Of a stretch of 64,000 nt of DNA, positions 54,868 to 62,464 are shown piece by piece. The notes under the pieces were generated by a model, which did no database searches, had not been told where the DNA came from, and saw only the letters and a list, made by a program, of their open reading frames with translations. Source of the DNA: CBDIDH01 sp965277595 (GTDB lineage: Bacteria; Planctomycetota; Planctomycetia; Isosphaerales; Isosphaeraceae). Both the position numbers and the translations under genes were made by a program. Where the stretch lies: contig CBDIDH010000001.1 in the NCBI GenBank assembly GCA_965277595.1, positions 930,001 to 994,000 of the forward strand, written 5' to 3'. The first letter of the stretch is position 1; each line of letters starts with the position of its first letter.

Positions 54868-56640
54868 GTGATCACCACTCAGACGGCGGTCGTGCGCTGG
54901 GCGTCGCTGCTCGTGTTTTCGGCGTTGGTCGCGCCGATCGCGGCGCGCGCCGAATCGAAGACGGAACCGGGACTTCTCGCCCGAGGGGCCGAGATTTTCG
55001 CGCGAGAGTGGGTCCCCGGCGATCCGAGGAGTCATGAAGGAGACGGCCTTGGCCCGGTCTTCAACGATTCGTCGTGCATCGCCTGTCACGGCCTGGGCGC
55101 TCCAGGAGGCGCGGGGCCGTCGAACAAGAACGCCGTGATCCTGTCGGTAATCAGCGCGCGCGGTTTTCAGAATGACGAGGTCGGCAAGGCCAGGGAGCGG
55201 CGGCGGATCGGCTCGATTCATCCCGGCTTCCTCAAGGCGCGAAGCGTCGTGCTCCATCGGTCGGGGGTCGAGCCGGAATACGCCGGCTGGCTTCGCGATT
55301 TGTTGCTCGAAAGCGATGAGTCGTCGACGACGAACACACCCAATTTTGGTGTCGCGCGGTCGAACGGAGCGAAGGCCCCCGTTGGTGTCGTCGAGGAGAT
55401 GGCCGCAATCGTTCGCAGGTCGGCCTCCGCGGCGAGGACATACAACGTGGAACGGGACGAACAGTCCGTCCGACTCTCCATCTCGGAACGGAACACGCCG
55501 CCGCTCTTTGGCGCCGGCTGGATTGATTCGGTCCCGGTGAGCGTTCTCGAAGGGGTTGCCAGTGATCAGGATATTTCGGTCCGAGGCCGAATTCGCGACC
55601 TCGGCCGGGGTCGGGTCGGCCGGTTCGGCTGGAAGGCACAGACAGGGAGCCTCCGCGAGTTCGTGCTTGTCGCCTGCGCGGGGGAGCTGGGCCTGGAAGT
55701 CCCCGGCGAGCATCAGGCGAGCTCCCCCTTGAAGCCTTACGAAAAGCCAAAAGGAATGGATCTCTCTCAGGCTGATTGCGACTCCCTGATTGCCTATGTA
55801 AGGACGCTCCCCGCCCCGGTTTCGATCCAGCCGAGCAGCACGCAAGGAGCGCAGTTGCTTGAGGAAGGCCGCGAGCGGTTCAAGGCCGTCGGCTGCGCGG
55901 ATTGCCACGCGCCCGACCTCGGCGACCTCAAGAACGTTTACAGCGACCTCTTGCTTCATCGGATGGGTCAGAGCCTCAACGACGGTGGCGAATACTACGG
56001 CGACGGCTTTTCGCCCGGCAGCGCCCAGCCTGATGAATGGCGGACGCCGCCGCTCTGGGGCTTCCGCGACTCCGGGCCTTACCTCCACGACGGCCGCGCC
56101 CGGACCCTTGACGAGGCGGTCGCGCATCACGACGGCCAGGCGAGAAGTTCCGCCCAGAAGTTCTTTGAACTCTCCGCCACGAGCCGACTCCGCATCGAAA
56201 CCTTCCTCAAGTCCCTGGTCGCCCCACCCACCGATCGGTTTGCCTCGCTCTCTTACGCGAACGAGACCGACGGCCGGGTCGCGCGCCTCCGCCGCGCCGA
56301 GACCGAGCGACTGCTCCTGTCCGAGGCCCTCCTTGAAGAGAGCCGCAGCGCCGCCGAGGCCCGCGCCGACGCCCGCCGGATTCTCGACGAGGCCCGCGAG
56401 CTTGTCAGCAAGCAGAACGAGGAAAACGCGACCCGACAGCTTCGCCTCAACGAGCAAACCGCGCGTGCCCTGGCGACCTCGCTCTGGCGCGCCGAGAGCA
56501 AGCTCAACGCCGCGATGGACCTCGAACGCGCCGGCAAGACCGCAGGGGCCTTGGCCTTCTACCGCGAGATCGTCCAGGACTTCCGCGACACCACCCAGGG
56601 GCGTCTCGCCGCCGACCGGATTGCCAAACTCTCGCGCTAA
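54868..56640 (+). CDS. Di-haem DUF1111 (DHOR-like) protein with a coiled-coil tail
   Basis: This exported protein of about 590 residues has a signal peptide (RWASLLVFSALVAPIAARA). It carries two haem-c sites, C70-x-x-C-H74 (CIACH) and C343-x-x-C-H347 (CADCH). TPPLWGFRDSGPYLHDGRARTL near 394-413 is the hallmark of DUF1111 di-haem oxidoreductases, which resemble bacterial peroxidases. About 125 extra C-terminal residues form Arg/Glu-rich helices ending in a TPR-like unit (AGALAFYREIVQDF). The GTG start at 54868 follows GAGGA; the frame is open upstream for 48 codons without signal features. An intrinsic terminator follows 215 bases downstream. Confidence 0.88.
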   Translation: MITTQTAVVRWASLLVFSALVAPIAARAESKTEPGLLARGAEIFAREWVPGDPRSHEGDGLGPVFNDSSCIACHGLGAPGGAGPSNKNAVILSVISARGFQNDEVGKARERRRIGSIHPGFLKARSVVLHRSGVEPEYAGWLRDLLLESDESSTTNTPNFGVARSNGAKAPVGVVEEMAAIVRRSASAARTYNVERDEQSVRLSISERNTPPLFGAGWIDSVPVSVLEGVASDQDISVRGRIRDLGRGRVGRFGWKAQTGSLREFVLVACAGELGLEVPGEHQASSPLKPYEKPKGMDLSQADCDSLIAYVRTLPAPVSIQPSSTQGAQLLEEGRERFKAVGCADCHAPDLGDLKNVYSDLLLHRMGQSLNDGGEYYGDGFSPGSAQPDEWRTPPLWGFRDSGPYLHDGRARTLDEAVAHHDGQARSSAQKFFELSATSRLRIETFLKSLVAPPTDRFASLSYANETDGRVARLRRAETERLLLSEALLEESRSAAEARADARRILDEARELVSKQNEENATRQLRLNEQTARALATSLWRAESKLNAAMDLERAGKTAGALAFYREIVQDFRDTTQGRLAADRIAKLSR

Positions 56641-56855
56641 TTTCGATTCCGCGCGAACATCTTCGGCGGTCGCCGCGTCCAGAAGGCGTACTTGACGCGG
56701 CGAAGGCCAGAAGCAACGGGAAACGAGGTCACGATGTCCGCCGGGTTGGAACCACGATCGACGCAAAATCCGAACGCGGGTCGCCTTGCCGCCCCGCGCC
56801 CCGGATTTCCCAAAAGATTGTGACACCCGACCGGCACGAACTCGACCGTTCCTCG

Positions 56856-56895
56856 GCCCGGCTCGGTGTCATCCACTCGACAGCCGGGCTTTTTT
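56856..56895 (+). terminator. Intrinsic terminator before the tRNA array
   Basis: An 8-base stem GCCCGGCT/AGCCGGGC (56856-56863 and 56882-56889) is followed by six T residues. It could end the DUF1111 transcript and insulates the tRNA array. Confidence 0.8.
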
Positions 56896-56916
56896 GTTGC
56901 TCTTGCTCCATTCCAT

Positions 56917-56988
56917 GGGCCGGTAGCTGAGACGGTTTAGCGGCGGCCTGAAAAGCCGCGGACGTGGATTCGAGCGCCACCCGGCCCA
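56917..56988 (+). tRNA. tRNA-Phe (GAA), first in array
   Basis: Acceptor GGGCCGG/CCGGCCC and anticodon stem GCGGC/GCCGC around loop CTGAAAA give anticodon GAA. Discriminator is A. The T-stem reads GTGGA-TTCGAGC-GCCAC, so the almost universal G53-C61 pair is A-G here. CCA is not encoded. Confidence 0.88.
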
Positions 56989-57022
56989 CTTTTGCCTTTT
57001 GCTCGGACAAATCCGACTCGTC

Positions 57023-57096
57023 GGCCCGTTCGTCTATCGGTTTGAGGATACCGCCCTTTCAAGGCGGTGAGGAGGGTTCGACTCCCTCACGGGCTG
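57023..57096 (+). tRNA. tRNA-Glu (UUC)
   Basis: Acceptor GGCCCGT/ACGGGCT (first pair G-U), anticodon stem CCGCC/GGCGG with loop CTTTCAA, and T-arm GAGGG-TTCGACT-CCCTC support tRNA-Glu with discriminator G. CCA is not encoded. Confidence 0.92.
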
Positions 57097-57121
57097 CTTG
57101 ATTGCCTTTATAAGCACGTTT

Positions 57122-57195
57122 CGGGGCGTGGGAAAGCCTGGGAATCCGCCTGGCTTGGGACCAGGAGATCGTCGGTTCAAATCCGACCGCCCCGA
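57122..57195 (+). tRNA. tRNA-Pro (UGG)
   Basis: Acceptor CGGGGCG/CGCCCCG with the C1-G72 pair typical of proline tRNA, anticodon stem CCTGG/CCAGG with loop CTTGGGA, and T-arm GTCGG-TTCAAAT-CCGAC are all paired. Discriminator is A. Confidence 0.93.
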
Positions 57196-57270
57196 CTCTT
57201 GAAAGCTTCAAAAATTGATAGCGAGGTGAATTATGAACGTCTTGAAACGCACGCCCCTGAATCATCTCAC

Positions 57271-57342
57271 GGGGTCGTGGTGTAACGGCGGCACGGCGGA
57301 CTTTTAATCCGTTCGGTGGGGGTTCGAATCCCTCCGGCCCCA
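57271..57342 (+). tRNA. tRNA-Lys (UUU)
   Basis: Acceptor GGGGTCG/CGGCCCC and anticodon stem GCGGA/TCCGT (one G-T pair) with loop CTTTTAA give anticodon UUU. T-loop is TTCGAAT. Discriminator is A. Confidence 0.9.
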
Positions 57343-57352
57343 GTCGTCCGTT

Positions 57353-57423
57353 CGTCCCGTCGCTCAAGGGCAGAGCACCCGGCCGATAACCGGGAGACGA
57401 AGGTTCAACTCCTTCCGGGCCGA
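57353..57423 (+). tRNA. tRNA-Ile (GAU), atypical acceptor
   Basis: Anticodon stem CCCGG/CCGGG with loop CCGATAA gives anticodon GAU. The acceptor CGTCCCG/CGGGCCG starts with C1-G72 and has a T3-C70 mismatch, both unusual for isoleucine tRNA. T-arm is GAAGG-TTCAACT-CCTTC and the variable loop is four bases. Confidence 0.8.
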
Positions 57424-57435
57424 CTCGATTCAAAA

Positions 57436-57508
57436 GGGACTCAGGTGTTAGCGGCAGCACACCCGGCTCTTAACCGGGCAGGTGAGGGTTCAAGTCCCTC
57501 GGGTCCCA
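57436..57508 (+). tRNA. tRNA-Lys (CUU)
   Basis: Acceptor GGGACTC/GGGTCCC with two G-T pairs or less, anticodon stem CCCGG/CCGGG with loop CTCTTAA, and T-arm GAGGG-TTCAAGT-CCCTC define it. Discriminator is A. It complements the UUU lysine tRNA nearby. Confidence 0.9.
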
Positions 57509-57531
57509 TCGTTTTGGATCAATCGAGCGAG

Positions 57532-57606
57532 ACCGGGGCGGCGTCCGCTGGCCGACGCACCTCACTGTTAATGAGGACCACGCAGGTTCGATTCCTGCCC
57601 CCGGTG
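57532..57606 (+). tRNA. tRNA-Asn (GUU)
   Basis: Acceptor ACCGGGG/CCCCGGT, anticodon stem CCTCA/TGAGG with loop CTGTTAA, T-arm GCAGG-TTCGATT-CCTGC and discriminator G support tRNA-Asn. The first pair is A-U. The D-stem GCGTC/GACGC is unusually long. Confidence 0.88.
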
Positions 57607-57632
57607 CTGGAGCAATTTTGACGGAAAACAAC

Positions 57633-57716
57633 GGAAGGGCAAGCCGATTGGCGACGGCACCCGACTCGAACTCGGGCGAGCATTCAGCCTTGGGGGTTCA
57701 ACTCCCTCCCCTTCCG
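57633..57716 (+). tRNA. tRNA-Ser (CGA)
   Basis: At 84 bases it has the long variable arm expected for serine. Acceptor is GGAAGGG/CCCTTCC, anticodon stem CCCGA/TCGGG with loop CTCGAAC, and discriminator G. The T-loop is TTCAACT. Confidence 0.9.
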
Positions 57717-57741
57717 CTCGATTGGAAAAACGATTGCCAAT

Positions 57742-57813
57742 GCGTCTCTGGCCGAGCGGCCGAGGCACCGGTCTTCCAAACCGGACAGGCGGGTTCGACT
57801 CCCGCGGGACGCA
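57742..57813 (+). tRNA. tRNA-Gly (UCC)
   Basis: Acceptor GCGTCTC/GGGACGC, anticodon stem CCGGT/ACCGG with loop CTTCCAA and T-arm GCGGG-TTCGACT-CCCGC give tRNA-Gly. Discriminator is A, where glycine tRNA in bacteria usually has U. The D-arm resembles those of leucine or serine tRNA. Confidence 0.85.
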
Positions 57814-57819
57814 TTCGAT

Positions 57820-57894
57820 TCGGGGGTAGTTTCTGCTGGTAGAAATCCCCGGCTTTGAACCGGGAGTCCGCGGGTTCGATTCCCGCCCCCCGAA
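57820..57894 (+). tRNA. tRNA-Gln (UUG)
   Basis: Acceptor TCGGGGG/CCCCCGA with U1-A72, anticodon stem CCCGG/CCGGG with loop CTTTGAA and T-arm GCGGG-TTCGATT-CCCGC give tRNA-Gln. Discriminator is A rather than the usual G. Confidence 0.9.
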
Positions 57895-57938
57895 CTCAAA
57901 CGAATCGAGAGGTGTCTTGATCGATAACGTGCCGGGAT

Positions 57939-58013
57939 TCCGGGGCAGTTGCGGTTGGTCGTGACGCCGCGCTCTGAACGCGGAGGCCGCTGGTTCGATT
58001 CCAGCCCCCGGAA
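57939..58013 (+). tRNA. tRNA-Gln (CUG)
   Basis: Acceptor TCCGGGG/CCCCGGA, anticodon stem CCGCG/CGCGG with loop CTCTGAA and T-arm GCTGG-TTCGATT-CCAGC give a second glutamine isoacceptor. Discriminator is A. Confidence 0.9.
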
Positions 58014-58025
58014 CTTGAGAACGAC

Positions 58026-58099
58026 GGCCTGGTAGGCAAACTGGCAAAGCCGCCTGTTTCAGAAACAGGTGTTTGAGGGTTCGAATCCCTCCTGGGCTA
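58026..58099 (+). tRNA. tRNA with Leu anticodon (CAG) and short variable loop
   Basis: Anticodon stem CCTGT/ACAGG with loop TTCAGAA gives CAG, reading CUG codons. The acceptor GGCCTGG/CTGGGCT has three wobble pairs. D-arm is GGC/GCC and T-arm GAGGG-TTCGAAT-CCCTC. The variable loop is only TGTTT, while bacterial leucine tRNAs have a long variable arm. Discriminator A fits leucine. Confidence 0.82.
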
Positions 58100-58108
58100 C
58101 TTTTCCAC

Positions 58109-59464
58109 TCACTGTGCCTCGGCCAAAACTTCCAGCGCCGCGATCGCCGTTTCGGAAGACACGGAGTCTCGCGCGAGAGCCGCCATCGCCGCAGAACGCT
58201 CCTTGATGTTCACGTCGGCAAGCACGGCGTCGACGAGCCGACCGATCGAGTCGGCTGTTGTCCGACCGAAGTCGCCCCGAAGGCCGAGGCCGTGGTAAAG
58301 CACCCGCGCCGCGTTCCCAAATTGATCAAAGGCGAGCGGAACGGCGATCATCGGCACGCCCAGCGAGGCACATTCCATCAGGGAATTTAAGCCGCAGTGC
58401 GTGATCATTAACTGAGTGCGCTTCAAAATTTCAAGTTGCGGAAGTCGATTGACCACGATAGCATTCTCGTCTCGAATCCGAAGGTCCCCTGGGCCGACTC
58501 CGCCGCTCGTGGCCAGCACCAGTTGTAGATGCGGTCGGGCCGAGATCGCATCAAGAACCGCCTGAAAAAAGGCAATCCGATTGGGCCGGGAGACGGTCGT
58601 CAGTGACATCGTTCCCAGAGAGCAATAAACAATCGTTTTGGTCCGGTCGAGCCGTTCCCAGGGAAAGGCAAGGTCGGCCGGTGCGTCATTGAGGGTCCAG
58701 CCGAGCCAGTGACGATCGGCGCGCTGTTCGTCGGGAAAGTCGAGTGCGCGGGGGGCGAGAAAGAATTCGGGAAGCGTGAGCTTGGGCGCGACGAAGCAGC
58801 TCCAGTTCACCGGCCAGCCGGGCGACCCGGGCGCGGGCATCATGAGTTTCAAATAGCGGCCCAGATCCACATCAAAGCCGATCCAGATGCTGATGCGCCA
58901 GGAAATGTTGCGAATCCAGAGATACCGCTTCCAGGCGGTTCGAACCGCGAAGCGTCCCCAGAATCCCGGCCTCGGCACAACTCCCGTCATCAACGGCGGC
59001 GAACTCGCGCTTTCATACGACGAGAAAAGCGGTGTCACATACGCGCAACGCAGTCCCCGCCGGAGCGCGACCAACGGCCCGACGATCAGGTTCGGAATGT
59101 CCGAATAGAAGAGCGCGAGGTCGGGCCTGATCTGATCGAAGGCGCGATCCAGGTCGTTCTCACCAGCCTTCAGCATCGCATCCATGCTCGCCCGGTACGC
59201 TTGCGTGGCCCGGCGCACTTCCCTGAGTTTTTCGAGCCAGGTCAAGGTCGCGATGCGTTCCAGATCCTTGACCAGACTCCCCGACCGAAAGAGTCCAGAC
59301 AGGACCGGCAAAAACCCGGCACCCTCGGCGCGTGCCGTCATTTCCAGGTCGGGCGTGCTGATGATCCAGACCGAATGCCCCCGCTTCTGAAGGCGTCTGG
59401 CCAGCGCCAGCGCACTCAGGGCGACACTCGGCACCGGGAGAAGGCAGATTGCAAAGGTCGCCAA
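58109..59464 (-). CDS. GT1-family (UDP-glucuronosyltransferase-like) glycosyltransferase
   Basis: This 451-residue protein has the GT-B layout. The N-terminal acceptor domain has VALSALALARRLQKRGHSV near residues 15-33. The C-terminal sugar-nucleotide domain has VYCSLGTMS near 287 and the donor signature THCGLNSLMECASLGVPMIAVPLAFDQFGNA near 365-395. Such enzymes glycosylate lipids, carotenoids or small molecules, and zeaxanthin glucosyltransferases belong to this group; the acceptor here is unknown. It starts at a TTG (59464). It ends nine bases past the last tRNA of the array on the opposite strand. Confidence 0.88.
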   Translation of the reverse strand: MATFAICLLPVPSVALSALALARRLQKRGHSVWIISTPDLEMTARAEGAGFLPVLSGLFRSGSLVKDLERIATLTWLEKLREVRRATQAYRASMDAMLKAGENDLDRAFDQIRPDLALFYSDIPNLIVGPLVALRRGLRCAYVTPLFSSYESASSPPLMTGVVPRPGFWGRFAVRTAWKRYLWIRNISWRISIWIGFDVDLGRYLKLMMPAPGSPGWPVNWSCFVAPKLTLPEFFLAPRALDFPDEQRADRHWLGWTLNDAPADLAFPWERLDRTKTIVYCSLGTMSLTTVSRPNRIAFFQAVLDAISARPHLQLVLATSGGVGPGDLRIRDENAIVVNRLPQLEILKRTQLMITHCGLNSLMECASLGVPMIAVPLAFDQFGNAARVLYHGLGLRGDFGRTTADSIGRLVDAVLADVNIKERSAAMAALARDSVSSETAIAALEVLAEAQ

Positions 59465-59524
59465 ATCGCCGTTCCCCCGAGCGAAGTGTGTCGAAACGTC
59501 GAGAATGTTAATCCACTTGTCTCG

Positions 59525-59956
59525 TCACGGCTTCATTCCTGGAATCTTCTCGATCGTCTTGACCATCACACCCATCTTCTGGTTCATCTCCGCGAGCATT
59601 GCGTTGCTTCGCTCGATGTGTTGATTCGTTGTGCTCATGCCGGAAAGCGTGGTTTTCATCAGTTCATTCGTTTTGAGCATGTTGGCGTTGGATTCGTCGA
59701 TCTTTCCGCTGGATTTGGTGATGGTCTCCATGCTCGCCGCGACCCGGCTGTTGGACTCGACGACGAGGCGGTTTGATTCGGTCAGCAGCGCTTTGGATTC
59801 GGCCATCTGCTGATTCATCGCCGCCAGTTGTTCGCTGGTCTTGGCGAGCTGGCTGTTGGTGCTGTCGAGGCGCTGAATCGTCATGTCGATCCGATCCAGT
59901 ACGCTACAGCCTGATAGCAAGACAGTGGCGAGTCCGAAAATGAAGAGTCGGCTCAT
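59525..59956 (-). CDS. Coiled-coil lipoprotein
   Basis: This protein of about 143 residues begins MSRLFIFGLATVLLSGCS, a signal peptide with a lipobox ending in LSGC. After the lipidated Cys, the whole chain is helical with Asn/Gln/Ser/Met-rich heptads (TNSQLAKTSEQLAAMNQQMA and similar). It should be an elongated lipoprotein. The frame is open upstream to 60160, but the lipobox start at 59956 is clearly better. It may share a transcript with the glycosyltransferase, whose start lies 60 bases downstream. Function is unknown. Confidence 0.8.
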   Translation of the reverse strand: MSRLFIFGLATVLLSGCSVLDRIDMTIQRLDSTNSQLAKTSEQLAAMNQQMAESKALLTESNRLVVESNSRVAASMETITKSSGKIDESNANMLKTNELMKTTLSGMSTTNQHIERSNAMLAEMNQKMGVMVKTIEKIPGMKP

Positions 59957-60174
59957 CCTGAGCTCCAAAAATCGGGAAAAGAGCGGTCGCGGAAGATATC
60001 TCGATTTTTCGGCAGTCTTTAGCGCGAATGGCGCGACCTTTCTGATCCCATTTGTGGAACGCGATCGCAATTTGCCGATCATGCCGATTGCCCGGCTTGA
60101 CGATTCGGCGTGCCTTTTGCGTGAAGAATTTTCGTCTTGAGCGTCCAACGACCGTGGCAAAAGTGAGGTGACCC

Positions 60175-60426
60175 GTGGCGAAGTCGATCAAGCGACGTGA
60201 GGACGTGAATCCCGAACGCGGCGAGCACGAGTATGGCGACGTGACCTTCGCCGACCCCGTCAACAAGAAATACCCGATCGACTCGGCCGAGCACATCCGA
60301 GCGGCCTGGAATTACATCCATCACAAGGACAACGCGGCCAAATACAGCAAGGACGAGGTTGAGACGATCAAGGGGCGGATCAAACGCGCCGCGAAGTCGC
60401 ACGATGTTGAGATCCACGAAGACTGA
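60175..60426 (+). CDS. Small conserved protein, DUF6582-like
   Basis: This 83-residue protein starts at a GTG (60175) preceded by GAGGTGA. The pattern YPIDSAEHIRAAWNYIHHKDNAAKYS, followed by a basic helix IKGRIKRAA, resembles small DUF6582-type proteins that are often found with phage or capsid genes and also alone. No phage genes are near. It is cytoplasmic, highly charged and probably a single helical domain. It diverges from the coiled-coil lipoprotein. Confidence 0.75.
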   Translation: MAKSIKRREDVNPERGEHEYGDVTFADPVNKKYPIDSAEHIRAAWNYIHHKDNAAKYSKDEVETIKGRIKRAAKSHDVEIHED

Positions 60427-60500
60427 TCGCGGTTCGCTACGATCGATCATGCCTGCCTTGACCTTTGTGGCGTTTCCCCGCTCTCGATGGAGCCCACCTG

Positions 60501-60731
60501 ATGAGCCAACCTCTCGAATCCAAAACTCCCGCCTCGGGCCTGGAAGATCCCCGGACGATTTCTCCCGCGCCCGAGGGGGTCTTTCCCGAGCCTGTCGAAC
60601 CGGACAACACCTCAACCCCAGAAACCGAATCCGAGACAGACCGAGTCGACCCGCTCGAATCTCCGCAGCCCGCCGAGAACGCTCGCGGCATCGTCGACCC
60701 AAGGGCCAGAACCTTGGGTCCTGACATTTGA
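60501..60731 (+). CDS. Acidic, Pro/Glu-rich small hypothetical protein
   Basis: This frame of about 76 residues from the ATG at 60501 encodes an acidic, Pro/Ser/Glu-rich, probably disordered chain (MSQPLESKTPASG onward). It has no domain or signal peptide. It follows the DUF6582-like gene by 74 bases in the same direction. Composition alone cannot prove that it is expressed. Confidence 0.4.
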   Translation: MSQPLESKTPASGLEDPRTISPAPEGVFPEPVEPDNTSTPETESETDRVDPLESPQPAENARGIVDPRARTLGPDI

Positions 60732-60913
60732 GTATGCATTGAACTTGGAATTCAAGATCAGGCTGGCTTGCCTCGGAAGATCCAGCGAGAGGCCGCGCCG
60801 AAAGCAAGCGAATCCGCGCGGCCGATTTTGAAGACCTGGCGCGAACCTTTCGCCTCGATCCAAGGTCTGACTCATATCGATCTTGACAGCGCCTTCAAGA
60901 TCGCTGTTTCGCC

Positions 60914-60988
60914 GCCCTCGCGGAGCAGCCTGGAGTGCTCGCCTCGTTGTCAGCGAGGAGATCAGGGGTTCGAATCCCCTCGGGGGCG
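60914..60988 (+). tRNA. tRNA-Asp (GUC)
   Basis: Acceptor GCCCTCG/CGGGGGC, anticodon stem CCTCG/CGAGG with loop TTGTCAG, T-arm AGGGG-TTCGAAT-CCCCT and discriminator G fit tRNA-Asp. It starts the second batch of tRNA genes. Confidence 0.9.
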
Positions 60989-61031
60989 CTGCTCGTGAGG
61001 AAGATAAACATGCGTCTCGTGAAGAAAGGCT

Positions 61032-61103
61032 CACCCGTTGGTCTATCGGCGAGGATATCGGCTTCTCAAGCCGGAGAGGTGGGTTCGATTCCCGCGCGGA
61101 TGA
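61032..61103 (+). tRNA. tRNA-Glu (CUC), mismatched acceptor
   Basis: Anticodon stem TCGGC/GCCGG with loop TTCTCAA gives CUC. The acceptor CACCCGT/GCGGATG has a C3-A70 mismatch and a T-G pair. T-arm is GTGGG-TTCGATT-CCCGC. The discriminator is A, not the usual G. Confidence 0.8.
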
Positions 61104-61140
61104 TGAAAATCAAGAGGCGACGAATGCGTCACGTGTTGTT

Positions 61141-61209
61141 TGCGGGGGGGCCGGCGCCCGGCTGAGTCTCATAAACTCGGCAGGCTGGGTTCAACTCCCA
61201 GACCCGCAA
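61141..61209 (+). tRNA. tRNA with CAU anticodon (Met-like), shortened D-arm
   Basis: Anticodon stem TGAGT/ACTCG with loop CTCATAA gives CAU. The acceptor TGCGGGG/ACCCGCA has a G7-A66 mismatch. The D-arm is compressed to a GCC/GGC stem with a short loop, giving only 69 bases. It could be elongator Met or Ile2; it lacks initiator features. Confidence 0.75.
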
Positions 61210-61240
61210 TGGATCGCGTTTTCTCTCTCACTCCGGCCAA

Positions 61241-61313
61241 CGTCCCGTCGTCCAGCGGCCAGGACGCCTGTCTTACACACAGGATAGCGCAGGTTCGAGT
61301 CCTGCCGGGACGA
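61241..61313 (+). tRNA. tRNA-Val (UAC)
   Basis: Acceptor CGTCCCG/CGGGACG is fully paired, anticodon stem CCTGT/ACAGG has loop CTTACAC, and T-arm is GCAGG-TTCGAGT-CCTGC. Discriminator is A. The C1-G72 first pair is unusual for valine. Confidence 0.9.
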
Positions 61314-61353
61314 CTCGTTCCCGAAGGAAATTGTCGCGCGAATCCACATAGTT

Positions 61354-61393
61354 AAAAAAAGAGGGGATGCCCCAGGGTAAGGGACATCCCCTC
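61354..61393 (-). terminator. Intrinsic terminator of the DUF1559 gene
   Basis: On the minus strand a GAGGGGATG/CATCCCCTC stem is followed by seven T residues. It lies 31 bases past the stop of the DUF1559 gene. Confidence 0.92.
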
Positions 61394-61423
61394 CTTCAAG
61401 AAAGGCTCTGGTTTCCAGAGAGG

Positions 61424-62449
61424 TCAATAGCTGGAGGCGTCGACGACCTCACCGTTGGCCTTGGTGCCGATCGCCCACCAGGTGCCCCAGTTGATCGAGT
61501 CCTTGATGAACCGGACGCTGCCGTCGGCCATCAGGCAGTTCACGCCGCCGGAGTGGTTGCTCTGGGCGATCACGTATTCCGACTCGTCAACACCACCGCC
61601 GCCGTTCTTGCAGGCGCCCCAGAGGTACTGCTTCGAGTTTGGCGGAATGATGGTGTTAAAGAGAGTAAAATTCGTGTCGCCACCGGCCCAGCGAAGACCT
61701 CGGGCCGTGGCCGTGTTGGTCGACGTGTTGCACGCCGCGAGACCGGCCGGCAGAGTCGTTCCTGGCGCGGCGGTTCCGACCGGAACGGTCGTGGAAACGT
61801 CCGCGTAGGTCGGCTCGCCGACGCTGATTTTCGATAGGGATCGCGAGGCCCCCGGGATGCCTCCTGGACCGACCAGACACTCGGAGAAGGCGACCGTGTT
61901 CGACGTGCCGTCGAGCACGTTGGCCATCGTGTAGCAGGTCCGGAAGGCAAAGAGGCCGGTGGACTGTTGGAACCCCGCCTGCGCGGTCGTGCCGACGCTT
62001 CCATAGTAATTGTTCAGATTGCCGCTGAGTGGACCCACGTTGCCGTCGGAGGGGCACATGAACGTGTTCACGGTCTTCAGGTTGACCGTGGTGTTGGCGG
62101 CGTACCAGTAGCCGCCGTCGTCAATCGGGCCGTTGAAGTTGGCCGCGTTGTAGAGCGGTTGCATTTCCATGTACGGCATCATCATCGCCTGGGCGCTCCA
62201 CTGTCCCCAGGGATTCTGCTGGCCGGTCCCGTTGTTCCAGGTCGCGCCCATCGGAAAGGCGTTGACCCCCTGATGATAGTTGTGCAGGCCGAGGCCGATC
62301 TGCTTCAGGTTGTTCACGCACTGCGAACGCCTCGCGGCTTCGCGCGCGGCCTGAACGGCGGGGAGGAGCAGGGCGATCAAGACGGCGATGATCGCGATCA
62401 CCACGAGCAATTCAATGAGCGTAAAACCACGGCGAACCGGCGATCTCAT
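61424..62449 (-). CDS. DUF1559 pseudopilin-like protein (H-X9-DG tail)
   Basis: This protein of about 341 residues begins MRSPVRRGFTLIELLVVIAI, a type IV prepilin leader with methylation site after the Gly and conserved Glu5, then ALLLPAVQAAREAARRSQCVNNLKQIGL. The C-terminal HSGGVNCLMADGSVRF is the H-X9-DG motif of the DUF1559 family, which is hugely expanded in planctomycetes. Such proteins pass through a type II/IV pilus-like system and stay at the envelope; exact function is unknown. The ATG at 62449 follows AGAGGT. A (CAAG)7 tract lies just upstream and is in frame with a longer open frame to 62605. A strong terminator follows the gene. Confidence 0.95.
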   Translation of the reverse strand: MRSPVRRGFTLIELLVVIAIIAVLIALLLPAVQAAREAARRSQCVNNLKQIGLGLHNYHQGVNAFPMGATWNNGTGQQNPWGQWSAQAMMMPYMEMQPLYNAANFNGPIDDGGYWYAANTTVNLKTVNTFMCPSDGNVGPLSGNLNNYYGSVGTTAQAGFQQSTGLFAFRTCYTMANVLDGTSNTVAFSECLVGPGGIPGASRSLSKISVGEPTYADVSTTVPVGTAAPGTTLPAGLAACNTSTNTATARGLRWAGGDTNFTLFNTIIPPNSKQYLWGACKNGGGGVDESEYVIAQSNHSGGVNCLMADGSVRFIKDSINWGTWWAIGTKANGEVVDASSY

Positions 62450-62464
62450 GTCAGACCTCTCGTT

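Noticed and set aside
54835..56826. 663-codon leftward open frame
   Set aside because: It is antisense to the DUF1111 di-haem gene, has no domain and has the composition of a shadow frame.
57059..58047. Several open frames across the tRNA array
   Set aside because: They only read through tRNA genes and have no protein features.
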